DNA of 8,356 nucleotides from assembly GCA_026785645.1 (NCBI GenBank), contig JAJAZM010000180.1, forward strand, positions 1 to 8,356, written 5' to 3'. The stretch comes from Sphingomonas bacterium. Lineage in GTDB: Bacteria; Pseudomonadota; Alphaproteobacteria; Sphingomonadales; Sphingomonadaceae. Under the pieces are notes generated by a model. It made no database searches, was not told the origin of the DNA, and saw only the letters and a list, made by a program, of their open reading frames with translations. Position numbers and translations under genes: made by a program. Positions 1 to 5,768 of the stretch are shown piece after piece; position 1 is the stretch's first letter, and each line of letters begins with the position of its first letter.

Positions 1-222
1 CAGCGGTTCGCGGGTCCAGGCGATCCGCTCGCCGTCCATCAGTTGCGGGGCGAAGGCGAGCCCGAAGGCGACGGTCTTGCCCGAGCCGGTCTTGGCCGAA
101 ACGATCAGGTCGCGGCCCTGCGCCTCGTCGGAAATCACCGCCGACTGGACTTCGGTCAGCGTGTCATAGGAACGCGCGGCGAGCGTCGCGGCGAGCGACG
201 GATGGAGATTCGAATGTTGCAT
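1..222 (-). CDS. DEAD-box RNA helicase, N-terminal fragment (cut by window edge)
   Basis: The 74 visible codons from an ATG at 222 encode the start of a DEAD-box ATP-dependent RNA helicase; the rest lies beyond base 1. The Q motif region is seen around residues 19-28 (YDTLTEVQSA, with Gln26 as the adenine-sensing glutamine), followed by the Walker A motif AKTGSGKT at residues 43-50. In the family this RecA-like domain binds ATP and RNA and unwinds short duplexes during ribosome assembly or mRNA turnover. An AGGGG ribosome binding site lies 9 bases before the ATG. The gene is 51 bases downstream of ubiB on the same strand and may be read through from it. The subfamily (DeaD/CsdA-like, RhlE-like or other) cannot be settled without the C-terminus. 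Confidence 0.88.
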   Translation of the reverse strand, partial: MQHSNLHPSLAATLAARSYDTLTEVQSAVISDEAQGRDLIVSAKTGSGKTVAFGLAFAPQLMDGERIAWTREPL

Positions 223-273
223 ATGCGAAGGCCCCTACAGGAAGGCGGGCCCGGGCGATAGGGGTGGGTCTTC
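223..273 (-). promoter_or_regulatory. Helicase leader with hairpin that could hide the ribosome binding site
   Basis: This is the 51-base gap between the ubiB stop and the helicase ATG. Read on the minus strand, CCCCTA (264-259) is complementary to TAGGGG (237-232), a 6-bp stem enclosing 21 GC-rich bases. The right arm contains the AGGGG Shine-Dalgarno sequence of the helicase, so the folded form would cover it. No run of T follows the stem, so it does not look like an intrinsic terminator. The pairing is seen directly; a regulatory role is inference. Confidence 0.4.
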
Positions 274-1809
274 TTAGCCGAAAAACGCGATCGCGATGGC
301 CGCGCCGGCGGCACCGGCAAGCGCTGCTGTCGTCGCATAGCCGAGCCAGCGGGGGCGCTGGATCAGGGTGACTTCGCTGAGCGGCGGCGGGGGCGGGGCG
401 GCGCCGGGCTCGGGGTAGCTGGCGTCGATCTTGCGAATGAGGTCGGGGAGGCGTTTAAGCGCGCGCACGGTGTCGACGATGCGATCGGCGTAATAGGCCT
501 CGGGGCCAAGCTCGGAGCGCAACCACTCCTTGAGGAACGGCTCGGAGGTCTCCCACATGTTGATGTCGGGATCGAGCGCGGTGGCAACCCCTTCCTCCAT
601 CACCATGGTCTTTTGCAGCAGCAGCAAATGCGGTTGGGTCTGCATGTCGAAATCGCGGGTGATGGTGAACAGGCCGTCGAGCATCCGGCTGACGCTGATT
701 TCCTTGACCGGGCGCCCGCGGATCGGCTCGCCGACGGCGCGAAGTGCGGTGGCGAATTCGGCGACGTCGTGGTGCGAGGGGACATATTGCGCTTCGAAGT
801 GGATCTGCGCGACCCGCTCATAATTGCCGGTGATCAGGCCGTAGAGGATTTCCGCCAGCCACAGCCGCGCCTGGCGGTTGATCCGGCCCATGATCCCGAA
901 GTCGATCGCCGCCAATTGCCCGTTCGGCATTGCGAACAAATTGCCCTGGTGAAGATCGGCGTGAAAATAGCCGTCGATCACCGCCTGGCGAAGGAAGCCG
1001 CGAACGAGGATCGCGGCGAGTTCCTTCGGGTCATGCCCGGCAGCGATCAATGCGTCGCGGTTGGTCAGCTTGATCCCATCGAGCCATTCGAGGGTCATCA
1101 CCCGGCGCGCGGTGCGACGCCAGTCGATCTCCGGAATGTAGAAGCCGGGCTCGGCGATCATGTTCTGCTTGAGCTCGGACGCCGAGGCCGCCTCGCGGGT
1201 CAGATCGAGTTCGCGGCGGACCCATTGGCGGAAGTAAGCGACGACCAGCCGCGGGCGAAGGCGCTCGGCCTCGCCGCCCAACAGCTCGACATGCGCGGCA
1301 GCCCATTCGTAGGTTTCGATGGCGCGGTCGAATTCTTCCTCGATGCCGGGGCGGAGCACCTTGATCGCGACGTCACGGCCCTCGGTGGTGACGGCGCGAT
1401 GAACCTGCGCGATCGAGGCGGCACCGACCGGGATCGGGTCGATCGAGGAGAAGAATTGATCGACAGGGCCACCGAGCGCGGCCTCGATCGCGGGCTTGAT
1501 TCGGGCAAACGGCTCAGGCGGCAGATTATCCTGCAACTGGCGAAGGTTGTCGGCGGCGGCGAGCCCGACGAGGTCGGGGCGGGTGGCGAGCGCCTGGCCG
1601 AGCTTGATCGCGGCGGGGCCGATCGCCTGCAGCGCGGTGGCATAATCGGGGATCGCCGGCATGCGCAGCCCGACGCGCGCGAGCCGGATTAGGCGGCGGA
1701 CGTTGGGCGGGGTCAGCGGATCGCGCTCGATCCCCTGCAGGGCGCCATGCCGCGCCAGGGTTCGGCCCCATTTGAGTAGCCGGAAGAGGTGGGTTGTGGC
1801 GGTGGTCAA
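274..1809 (-). CDS. ubiB: UbiB, ABC1/ADCK-family ATPase-kinase of ubiquinone biosynthesis
   Basis: UbiB is a membrane-associated atypical kinase-like protein needed for ubiquinone (coenzyme Q) synthesis; family members act as ATPases rather than classical protein kinases. Numbered from the chosen start, the protein shows the family KxGQ motif (KLGQ, 69-72), the alanine-rich loop GAASIAQVH (about 130-138), the ATP-binding lysine in VAIK (Lys150), the catalytic loop DLHQGN (285-290) and DFG (303-305). A proline run near residue 472 precedes one hydrophobic C-terminal membrane segment (about 488-510). The length, 511 residues, is normal. The start chosen is TTG at 1809, whose bases overlap the ubiE TGA (TTGA); it gives an N-terminus of MTTATTHLFRLLKWGR. 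An in-frame GTG at 1833 would add eight residues translated from the end of ubiE. The gene is surely translated after ubiE in one transcript. Confidence 0.95.
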   Translation of the reverse strand: MTTATTHLFRLLKWGRTLARHGALQGIERDPLTPPNVRRLIRLARVGLRMPAIPDYATALQAIGPAAIKLGQALATRPDLVGLAAADNLRQLQDNLPPEPFARIKPAIEAALGGPVDQFFSSIDPIPVGAASIAQVHRAVTTEGRDVAIKVLRPGIEEEFDRAIETYEWAAAHVELLGGEAERLRPRLVVAYFRQWVRRELDLTREAASASELKQNMIAEPGFYIPEIDWRRTARRVMTLEWLDGIKLTNRDALIAAGHDPKELAAILVRGFLRQAVIDGYFHADLHQGNLFAMPNGQLAAIDFGIMGRINRQARLWLAEILYGLITGNYERVAQIHFEAQYVPSHHDVAEFATALRAVGEPIRGRPVKEISVSRMLDGLFTITRDFDMQTQPHLLLLQKTMVMEEGVATALDPDINMWETSEPFLKEWLRSELGPEAYYADRIVDTVRALKRLPDLIRKIDASYPEPGAAPPPPPLSEVTLIQRPRWLGYATTAALAGAAGAAIAIAFFG

Positions 1810-2537
1810 ATCTTCCACCCGCTCCAGATGCACACCAGCCCGCCGAGCATCGGCTCGACCCTGGCCTGGGCGAAACCGGCGTCGGCGATCATCGCGCGAA
1901 AGGCGTCGGGCTTGGGGAAGCGGCGGATCGATTCGACGAGGTAACGATAGCTTTCCTCATCGCCCGCGACGGCCTTGCCGATGCGCGGGATGACGGCGTC
2001 GGAATAGCGTTCGTACAAGGCACCGAATCCGGGCCATTCGCTGGTCGAGAATTCGAGGCAGTAGAAGCGTCCGCCGCGTTTCAGCACACGATGCGCTTCC
2101 TTGAGCGCCGACGGAATATCGGTGACGTTCCGAATGCCGAAGGCGATCGTGTAAGCGTCAAAACTATTGTCGGCGAAGCTCAGCGCTTCGGCATTTTCCT
2201 GCTTCCAGGTGAGGCCGTCGACCGCCCTTGCGGCGGCGCGGTCCCGGCCGACGGCGAGCATGTCGATATTGATGTCGCTGACGGTGACGAGGGCACCATG
2301 TTTGGCAAGGCGAAAGGCGATGTCGCCGGTGCCGCCGGCCATGTCGAGGATGCGTTCGCCACTGCGCGGTTTGACGCGGGCGACGAAGCGTTCCTTCCAC
2401 AAGCGGTGCAAGCCGCCCGACATCAGGTCGTTCATCACGTCATAGCGCCGTGCGACTGACGAGAAGACCGCGCCGACCCGTTCCGTCTTTTCCTCCGGGC
2501 TGACCAAATGGTCGCCGAAATTGACCTTGTCACTCAT
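1806..2537 (-). CDS. ubiE: UbiE, ubiquinone (and menaquinone) biosynthesis C-methyltransferase
   Basis: This SAM-dependent C-methyltransferase of 243 residues methylates the 2-polyprenyl-6-methoxy-benzoquinol ring in ubiquinone synthesis, and demethylmenaquinol in organisms that have it. Family marks are the N-terminal YDVMNDLMS (32-40), the SAM-binding motif I ILDMAGGTGDIAF (63-75), the region NAEALSFADNSFD (115-127) leading to IAFGIRNVTD (131-140), RVLKRGGRFYCLEFS (150-164), and the conserved C-terminal YRYLVESIRRFPKPDAF segment (197-213). The ATG at 2537 was chosen because MSDKVNFGDHLV is the expected N-terminus; the open frame continues upstream to 2792 but that part is antisense to mutM. 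It is divergent from mutM with 46 bases between, in which no convincing promoter or Shine-Dalgarno for ubiE is seen. ubiB follows with a 4-base overlap. Confidence 0.97.
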   Translation of the reverse strand: MSDKVNFGDHLVSPEEKTERVGAVFSSVARRYDVMNDLMSGGLHRLWKERFVARVKPRSGERILDMAGGTGDIAFRLAKHGALVTVSDINIDMLAVGRDRAAARAVDGLTWKQENAEALSFADNSFDAYTIAFGIRNVTDIPSALKEAHRVLKRGGRFYCLEFSTSEWPGFGALYERYSDAVIPRIGKAVAGDEESYRYLVESIRRFPKPDAFRAMIADAGFAQARVEPMLGGLVCIWSGWKI

Positions 2538-2583
2538 GCAGGCGGCTCTAGCGGGGAAGGCTTCGGCTTGCCATAGGCCACAG

Positions 2584-3402
2584 ATGCCCGAGCTTCCCGA
2601 AGTCGAAACCACCGTCCGCGGCCTGGCCCGCGTGCTCGACGGGCGGCGGATCGCGCGGGTCGAGCTGCGGCGCGGGGATTTGCGGCGGGCGTTTCCCGAT
2701 GATCTCGGCCAGCGGCTCACCGGGGCGACGGTGACGGGGATGGGAAGGCGCGCGAAATATGGGCTGATCGCGACCGACCGCGGCGACACCATGATCTTTC
2801 ACCTGGGCATGTCGGGGCGCTGGCGGATCGACCCGGTCGAACTGGGCGCGCACGATCATCTGCTGATCGAAACCGACGAGGGGCGGGTGCTGGCACTCAA
2901 CGATCCGCGGCGATTCGGGGCGGTCGACTTGGTGGCGAGCAACGTCCTGGCCGACTGGCCGGCATTCAAGGCGCTCGGGCCCGAGCCGCTTGGCGGGGAG
3001 GTCAGTGGCAAATGGCTCAAGGCGCGGCTGGCGGGGCGGACGGCGGCGATCAAGCTGATGCTGCTCGACCAGCGGATCATCGCCGGGCTGGGCAACATCT
3101 ATGTGTGCGAGGCGCTGTTCCGCGCGCGGATCAACCCGAAGAAGGCGGCGGGGCGGGTCAGCCGGGGCAAGCTAGACGCGCTCGCGTTGGCAATCCCCGC
3201 GGTGCTCGAGGAGGCGATTGCGGCCGGCGGATCATCTCTTCGCGATTTCGCCAGTCCCGACGGCGAACTCGGCTATTTTTCGAAGCAGTTCGACGTCTAC
3301 GGCCGCGAGGGCGAGGCGTGCCGGGGCGCGTGTCCGGGGGTGGTGAAGCGGATCGTCCAGGGCGGGCGATCGACTTTCTATTGTCCGGCCTGCCAGCGCT
3401 GA
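2584..3402 (+). CDS. mutM: MutM/Fpg, formamidopyrimidine (8-oxoguanine) DNA glycosylase and AP lyase
   Basis: The 272-residue product removes 8-oxoguanine and ring-opened purines from DNA and cuts the abasic site. The start is fixed by chemistry: the mature protein must begin with Pro (Pro2 here, the Schiff-base nucleophile) and Glu3, as in MPELPEVETT, so the ATG at 2584 is right even though the frame is open from 2521. Lys58 (RRAKYG), the intercalating Met76 (GMSGRW), and Arg109 and Phe111 (NDPRRFG) are present, as are the helix-two-turn-helix (about 163-179, with GLGNIY) and a C-terminal zinc finger with Cys246, Cys250, Cys267 and Cys270 and Arg262 in the beta-hairpin loop. The first cysteine pair is spaced C-X3-C rather than the C-X2-C of E. 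coli. The Shine-Dalgarno is weak (AGG six bases before the ATG). rpsT follows after 121 bases. Confidence 0.97.
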   Translation: MPELPEVETTVRGLARVLDGRRIARVELRRGDLRRAFPDDLGQRLTGATVTGMGRRAKYGLIATDRGDTMIFHLGMSGRWRIDPVELGAHDHLLIETDEGRVLALNDPRRFGAVDLVASNVLADWPAFKALGPEPLGGEVSGKWLKARLAGRTAAIKLMLLDQRIIAGLGNIYVCEALFRARINPKKAAGRVSRGKLDALALAIPAVLEEAIAAGGSSLRDFASPDGELGYFSKQFDVYGREGEACRGACPGVVKRIVQGGRSTFYCPACQR

Positions 3403-3422
3403 GCGTTGTTGGCGTCTGGCTG

Positions 3423-3451
3423 TTGACCCGAATCGCCCTTGGCGTTAGGGG
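3423..3451 (+). promoter_or_regulatory. Candidate sigma-70 promoter for rpsT
   Basis: TTGACC (3423-3428) is a good -35 element, followed after 16-17 bases by TTAGGG/TAGGGG (3445-3451), a weak -10. A GAATC (GANTC, CcrM-type) site at 3430-3434 lies in the spacer. It sits 21 bases after the mutM stop and about 70-100 bases before the rpsT ATG, a sensible place for a ribosomal-protein promoter. Only the -35 is strong, so this is a candidate. Confidence 0.4.
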
Positions 3452-3499
3452 GACGGCACGCTGGTGCGGCCCCTGTGGTTCCGCGCCGCTTTCTTTTTT
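3447..3499 (+). promoter_or_regulatory. rpsT leader: terminator-like hairpin plus a competing upstream hairpin
   Basis: Hairpin B pairs GCGGC (3466-3470) with GCCGC (3485-3489) around a 14-base loop and is followed at once by TTTCTTTTTT (3490-3499), the form of an intrinsic terminator. Hairpin A pairs AGGGG (3447-3451) with CCCCT (3470-3474) and GCAC (3456-3459) with GTGC (3464-3467), using bases needed for B, so the two cannot coexist. B could end mutM transcripts or act as an attenuator for rpsT, whose ATG is 24 bases after the T run. The bases are seen directly; the function is inference. Confidence 0.45.
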
Positions 3500-3523
3500 G
3501 ACCGACAGATTTGGGAAGACACT

Positions 3524-3787
3524 ATGGCGAACACGCCGCAAGCCAAGAAGCGCATCCGCCGCAACGCCAATCGTGCCGTCATCAACGGCGCCCGCGTCAG
3601 CCGCATCCGGACGTTCATCAAGGCGGTCGAATCGGCGCTTGAAGCGGGCGACAAGACGCAAGCCCGCGACGCGCTCAACAAGGCGCAGCCGGAATTGATG
3701 CGCGGCGTGTCGCGCGGCGTCATCCACAAGAATACCGCTAGCCGCAAATTCTCGCGCCTGACCAAGCGAGTCGCGTCGCTCGGTTAA
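3524..3787 (+). CDS. rpsT: 30S ribosomal protein S20
   Basis: S20 is a small basic helical protein that binds 16S rRNA early in assembly of the 30S subunit. The 87 residues match the usual length. The N-terminus MANTPQAKKRIRRNANRAV, the central RIRTFIKAVESAL helix and the C-terminal GVIHKNTASRKFSRLTKRV segment are characteristic, and Lys and Arg are abundant throughout. The ATG at 3524 has a GGGAAG Shine-Dalgarno seven bases upstream. The frame is open from 3464, but that upstream part is leader with a hairpin and a T run. The gene stands between mutM and dnaA, an order known from other alphaproteobacteria, and is probably its own transcription unit, bounded by the leader hairpin and the hairpin at 3838-3869. 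Confidence 0.98.
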   Translation: MANTPQAKKRIRRNANRAVINGARVSRIRTFIKAVESALEAGDKTQARDALNKAQPELMRGVSRGVIHKNTASRKFSRLTKRVASLG

Positions 3788-3837
3788 GAAGCGGACGGGC
3801 CAGCGCACCTTTGCTGGGCCAATCAGTCCCGACTTGA

Positions 3838-3869
3838 AACGGGCCTCCGGAGCGATCCGGGGGCCTGTT
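3838..3869 (+). terminator. Long hairpin with GCGA loop after rpsT, probable terminator
   Basis: A 14-bp stem pairs 3838-3851 with 3856-3869, with two G-T wobbles (3841-3866 and 3846-3861) and a GCGA tetraloop (GNRA class) at 3852-3855. It begins 50 bases after the rpsT stop. The right arm ends in TGTT and is followed by CGATTCTG, so the T run is poor; termination may need Rho, or the hairpin may protect the 3' end. A weaker imperfect stem (CCAGC/GCTGG) lies at about 3800-3818. Confidence 0.6.
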
Positions 3870-4211
3870 CGATTCTGCCCTTGGTAGCGCATTCAAAAAG
3901 TCCTGCATTTCCCGCGATTCGCATCAAGCCGTCATATCTATGTCACGCAAAATTGGCAGTTTTTCGGGAAATTCACTGTTTTCCGCACCTTTTCCATGTC
4001 AAGTGCTTTTATTTCACTTTTTTGAAAAAAGCCGCTTGAACACAGGCTCCCTAACTCGCAAAAACATCGGCTCCGCAGTGATTCTGCTGGGGGGGAACCG
4101 CGCAATAGCAGTTTGGGGCGTCTCGACTCGCAGTCGGGCGCAACACCGGCCTGTTGTCTGCGGGAAATGACGGTTTTGCCCGGGGGCAGATAGACGGGGA
4201 GGCGCCAGAAG
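3870..4211 (+). promoter_or_regulatory. dnaA upstream control region, AT-rich, no gene
   Basis: These 342 bases hold no supported gene. By hand count 3931-4030 is about 35% G+C and 3891-4070 about 42%, far below the flanks. Structures seen are four GANTC sites (3871, 3916, 4080, 4125), copies of the motif GCGGGAAAT (see the repeat entry), the near-palindrome CTTTTTTGAAAAAAG at 4017-4031, an AAGTG/CACTT inverted repeat (4001-4005, 4015-4019) and a GCAG/CTGC stem at 4075-4087 whose loop runs into a GANTC site. The Shine-Dalgarno of dnaA, GGGGAGG, is at 4196-4202. I found no sequence within one mismatch of the DnaA box TTATCCACA and no convincing -35/-10 pair. The most likely role is the dnaA promoter and leader. 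Confidence 0.6.
3906..4169. repeat. Repeated motif GCGGGAAATG upstream of dnaA (inverted copies)
   Basis: The 10-mer GCGGGAAATG occurs at 4160-4169 and, on the opposite strand, at 3906-3915 (CATTTCCCGC). A third, 8-base copy CGGGAAAT is at 3965-3972, and TTTTCCGCA at 3979-3987 is a related partial match. Three copies of an 8-mer in about 260 bases suggests a protein-binding site, but no regulator can be named. Confidence 0.45.
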
Positions 4212-5621
4212 GTGCACGTAAGCGAGCCAGGAACGGTGATTGATCAGGGCTCGCTGGAGCAGCTGCAGACGCCACTGGCCGCGGCCTGGGAGCAAATCCG
4301 CATCGGGCTTCGCCGCGATTGCGGTGCTCGCACATTCGATGGTTGGCTCAAGCCCGCCGAACTTGGCGAATTCGATGTCGATACCGGCGAACTCGAGCTG
4401 GTCATGCCGTCCAAATTCATGGCCGACTGGGTGCGCTCGCATTTCGGCGAGCGGCTGGCACTAGCGTGGAAGACGGTCCTGCCGATCGTCCGCGATGTGC
4501 GAATCGCCGCCGCCGAGGGCGGGCCGCGTCCGTCGCCATTGCTGATCCTAGAGGATATCCCGGCACCGACCGCAACTGCCGGACCGCGTGATCCCGATGC
4601 TCCCAATTTCGATCCGCGCTACCGGTTCGACACGTTCGTCATCGGCAAGGCCAATGAAGTCGCAGCGACCGCCGCCAAGACTCTGGCGAGCGCCGACCAT
4701 GTGGCCTTCAACCCATTGTTCATCCACGGCGGCACCGGGCGTGGCAAAACCCATTTGCTCCACGCCATCGGGCAGGATTTTCTCGCCCGCCGGCCGACCG
4801 CGCGGGTGGTGTCGATGTCGGCCGAGAAATTCATGGTCGAATTCGTCCGTGCCCTGCGCGAGAATGACACGATCGGCTTCAAGGGGCGGCTTCGCTCGGC
4901 CGATCTGCTGCTGATCGACGATGTCCAGTTCATCGCCGGCAAGGATTCTACGCAGGAAGAATTCTTTCATACGATGAACGAGATCATCACCGCCGGACGG
5001 CGGCTGGTGATTACCAGCGATCGTGCGCCGCAGGACCTCGACGGGATTGCCCCGCGAATCCTGTCGCGCCTGTCGTGGGGACTGGTGGCCGACATCAACC
5101 CGGCCGAATATGAGCTCCGGCTCAACATCCTGGTCCTCAAGCTGGCAGCGCTTCCCGGCGTCAGCATGACCCAGCCGGTGGTAGAATTCCTCGCCCGGCG
5201 CCTGACCAATTCGATCCGCGAACTCGAAGGCGCGCTCAACCGCATCGCGGCTTATGCGATGATGACCGGGCGGACGATCGACCTGCCGTTCGTCGAGGAA
5301 GTGCTGGCCAATGTGCTTCGCGCCAATCAGCGCCGGATCTCGATCGACGAGATCCAGACCCAGGTCGCCGAGCATTACCGTATTCGCAAGGCCGAGATGA
5401 CGTCGGCCCGGCGCGCGCGCGAAGTCGCCCGACCGCGCCAGGTGGCGATGTACCTGTCCAAGCAATTGACCCCCAAGTCGCTGCCCGACATCGGCCGGCG
5501 GTTTGGTGGTCGCGACCACACCACGGTAATCCACGCGGTCAAGCAGATCGAGAAACTGCGCGCCGCCGATGCCGAGCTCGACGCCGACATCCGCTTGCTC
5601 ACCCGCCAGCTCGAGGGCTGA
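4212..5621 (+). CDS. dnaA: Chromosomal replication initiator protein DnaA
   Basis: DnaA is the AAA+ ATPase that binds DnaA boxes at the origin, opens the duplex and loads helicase; it also acts as a transcription factor. The 469 residues show domain I (about 15-95, including ARTFDGWLKPAEL), a short linker (about 100-130), the AAA+ core with Walker A GGTGRGKT (173-180), Walker B LLLIDD (232-237), sensor I ITSD (267-270), the arginine finger region RILSRLSWG (Arg285) and sensor II RELEGALNR (from Arg337), then DNA-binding domain IV with ARPRQVAMYLSK (406-417) and the signature GGRDHTTVIHAV (432-443). GTG at 4212 is chosen because GGGGAGG ends nine bases before it; GTG at 4236 is an alternative. 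dnaN does not follow, as is common in alphaproteobacteria. The gene ends against the convergent lipoprotein gene. Confidence 0.98.
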   Translation: MHVSEPGTVIDQGSLEQLQTPLAAAWEQIRIGLRRDCGARTFDGWLKPAELGEFDVDTGELELVMPSKFMADWVRSHFGERLALAWKTVLPIVRDVRIAAAEGGPRPSPLLILEDIPAPTATAGPRDPDAPNFDPRYRFDTFVIGKANEVAATAAKTLASADHVAFNPLFIHGGTGRGKTHLLHAIGQDFLARRPTARVVSMSAEKFMVEFVRALRENDTIGFKGRLRSADLLLIDDVQFIAGKDSTQEEFFHTMNEIITAGRRLVITSDRAPQDLDGIAPRILSRLSWGLVADINPAEYELRLNILVLKLAALPGVSMTQPVVEFLARRLTNSIRELEGALNRIAAYAMMTGRTIDLPFVEEVLANVLRANQRRISIDEIQTQVAEHYRIRKAEMTSARRAREVARPRQVAMYLSKQLTPKSLPDIGRRFGGRDHTTVIHAVKQIEKLRAADAELDADIRLLTRQLEG

Positions 5622-5649
5622 CGAAACAAGTTCGGTGCTTCGGCGCCGA

Positions 5650-5680
5650 CCTCCCCCGCCTGCGCCTGCGGCGGGGGAGG
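5650..5680 (+). terminator. GC-rich 11-bp hairpin after dnaA
   Basis: CCTCCCCCGCC (5650-5660) pairs perfectly with GGCGGGGGAGG (5670-5680) across a 9-base loop, 29 bases after the dnaA stop. It is followed by ACCAATTTCCCC, a poor T run. It probably limits dnaA transcription and, on the other strand, backs up the terminator at 5713-5741. It could also be a copy of a dispersed palindromic intergenic repeat; copy number elsewhere is unknown. Confidence 0.55.
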
Positions 5681-5712
5681 ACCAATTTCCCCGATCCGCC
5701 ACGACAAGCAAA

Positions 5713-5741
5713 AGCCCGCCCGGATCAAATCCGGACGGGCT
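5713..5741 (-). terminator. Intrinsic terminator for the lipoprotein gene
   Basis: A 13-bp stem (5713-5725 with 5729-5741, one C-A mismatch at 5719-5735) closes a 3-base loop. On the minus strand the stem is followed by TTTGCTTG, the form of a rho-independent terminator, 27 bases beyond the stop of the lipoprotein gene. On the plus strand only GTTCACTT follows, so it suits the minus strand better, though it may work for both convergent genes. Confidence 0.7.
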
Positions 5742-5768
5742 GTTCACTTACGCTCGGTAATTGACGGC

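Noticed and set aside
613..1692. 359-codon open frame on the plus strand
   Set aside because: It is antisense to ubiB, whose family motifs are all intact; long shadow frames are expected in high-GC coding DNA. Its protein has no recognisable domain.
2521..2583. Longer MutM starting at TTG 2521
   Set aside because: MutM needs Pro directly after the initiator Met as its nucleophile, which fixes the ATG at 2584.
3498..3526. TTGACC, 17 bases, ACTATG as a second rpsT promoter
   Set aside because: The -10 would include the rpsT start codon, so the transcript could not carry the gene.
3940..4170. 76-codon open frame upstream of dnaA
   Set aside because: Lies in the AT-rich control region, lacks the codon bias of the neighbours, has no Shine-Dalgarno and no recognisable family.
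3870..4211. Chromosomal origin beside dnaA
   Set aside because: AT-rich, but no DnaA box within one mismatch was found, and characterised alphaproteobacterial origins usually lie elsewhere.
4548..5747. 399-codon open frame on the minus strand
   Set aside because: Shadow of dnaA; composition is that of reverse-strand GC-rich codons and no family is recognisable.
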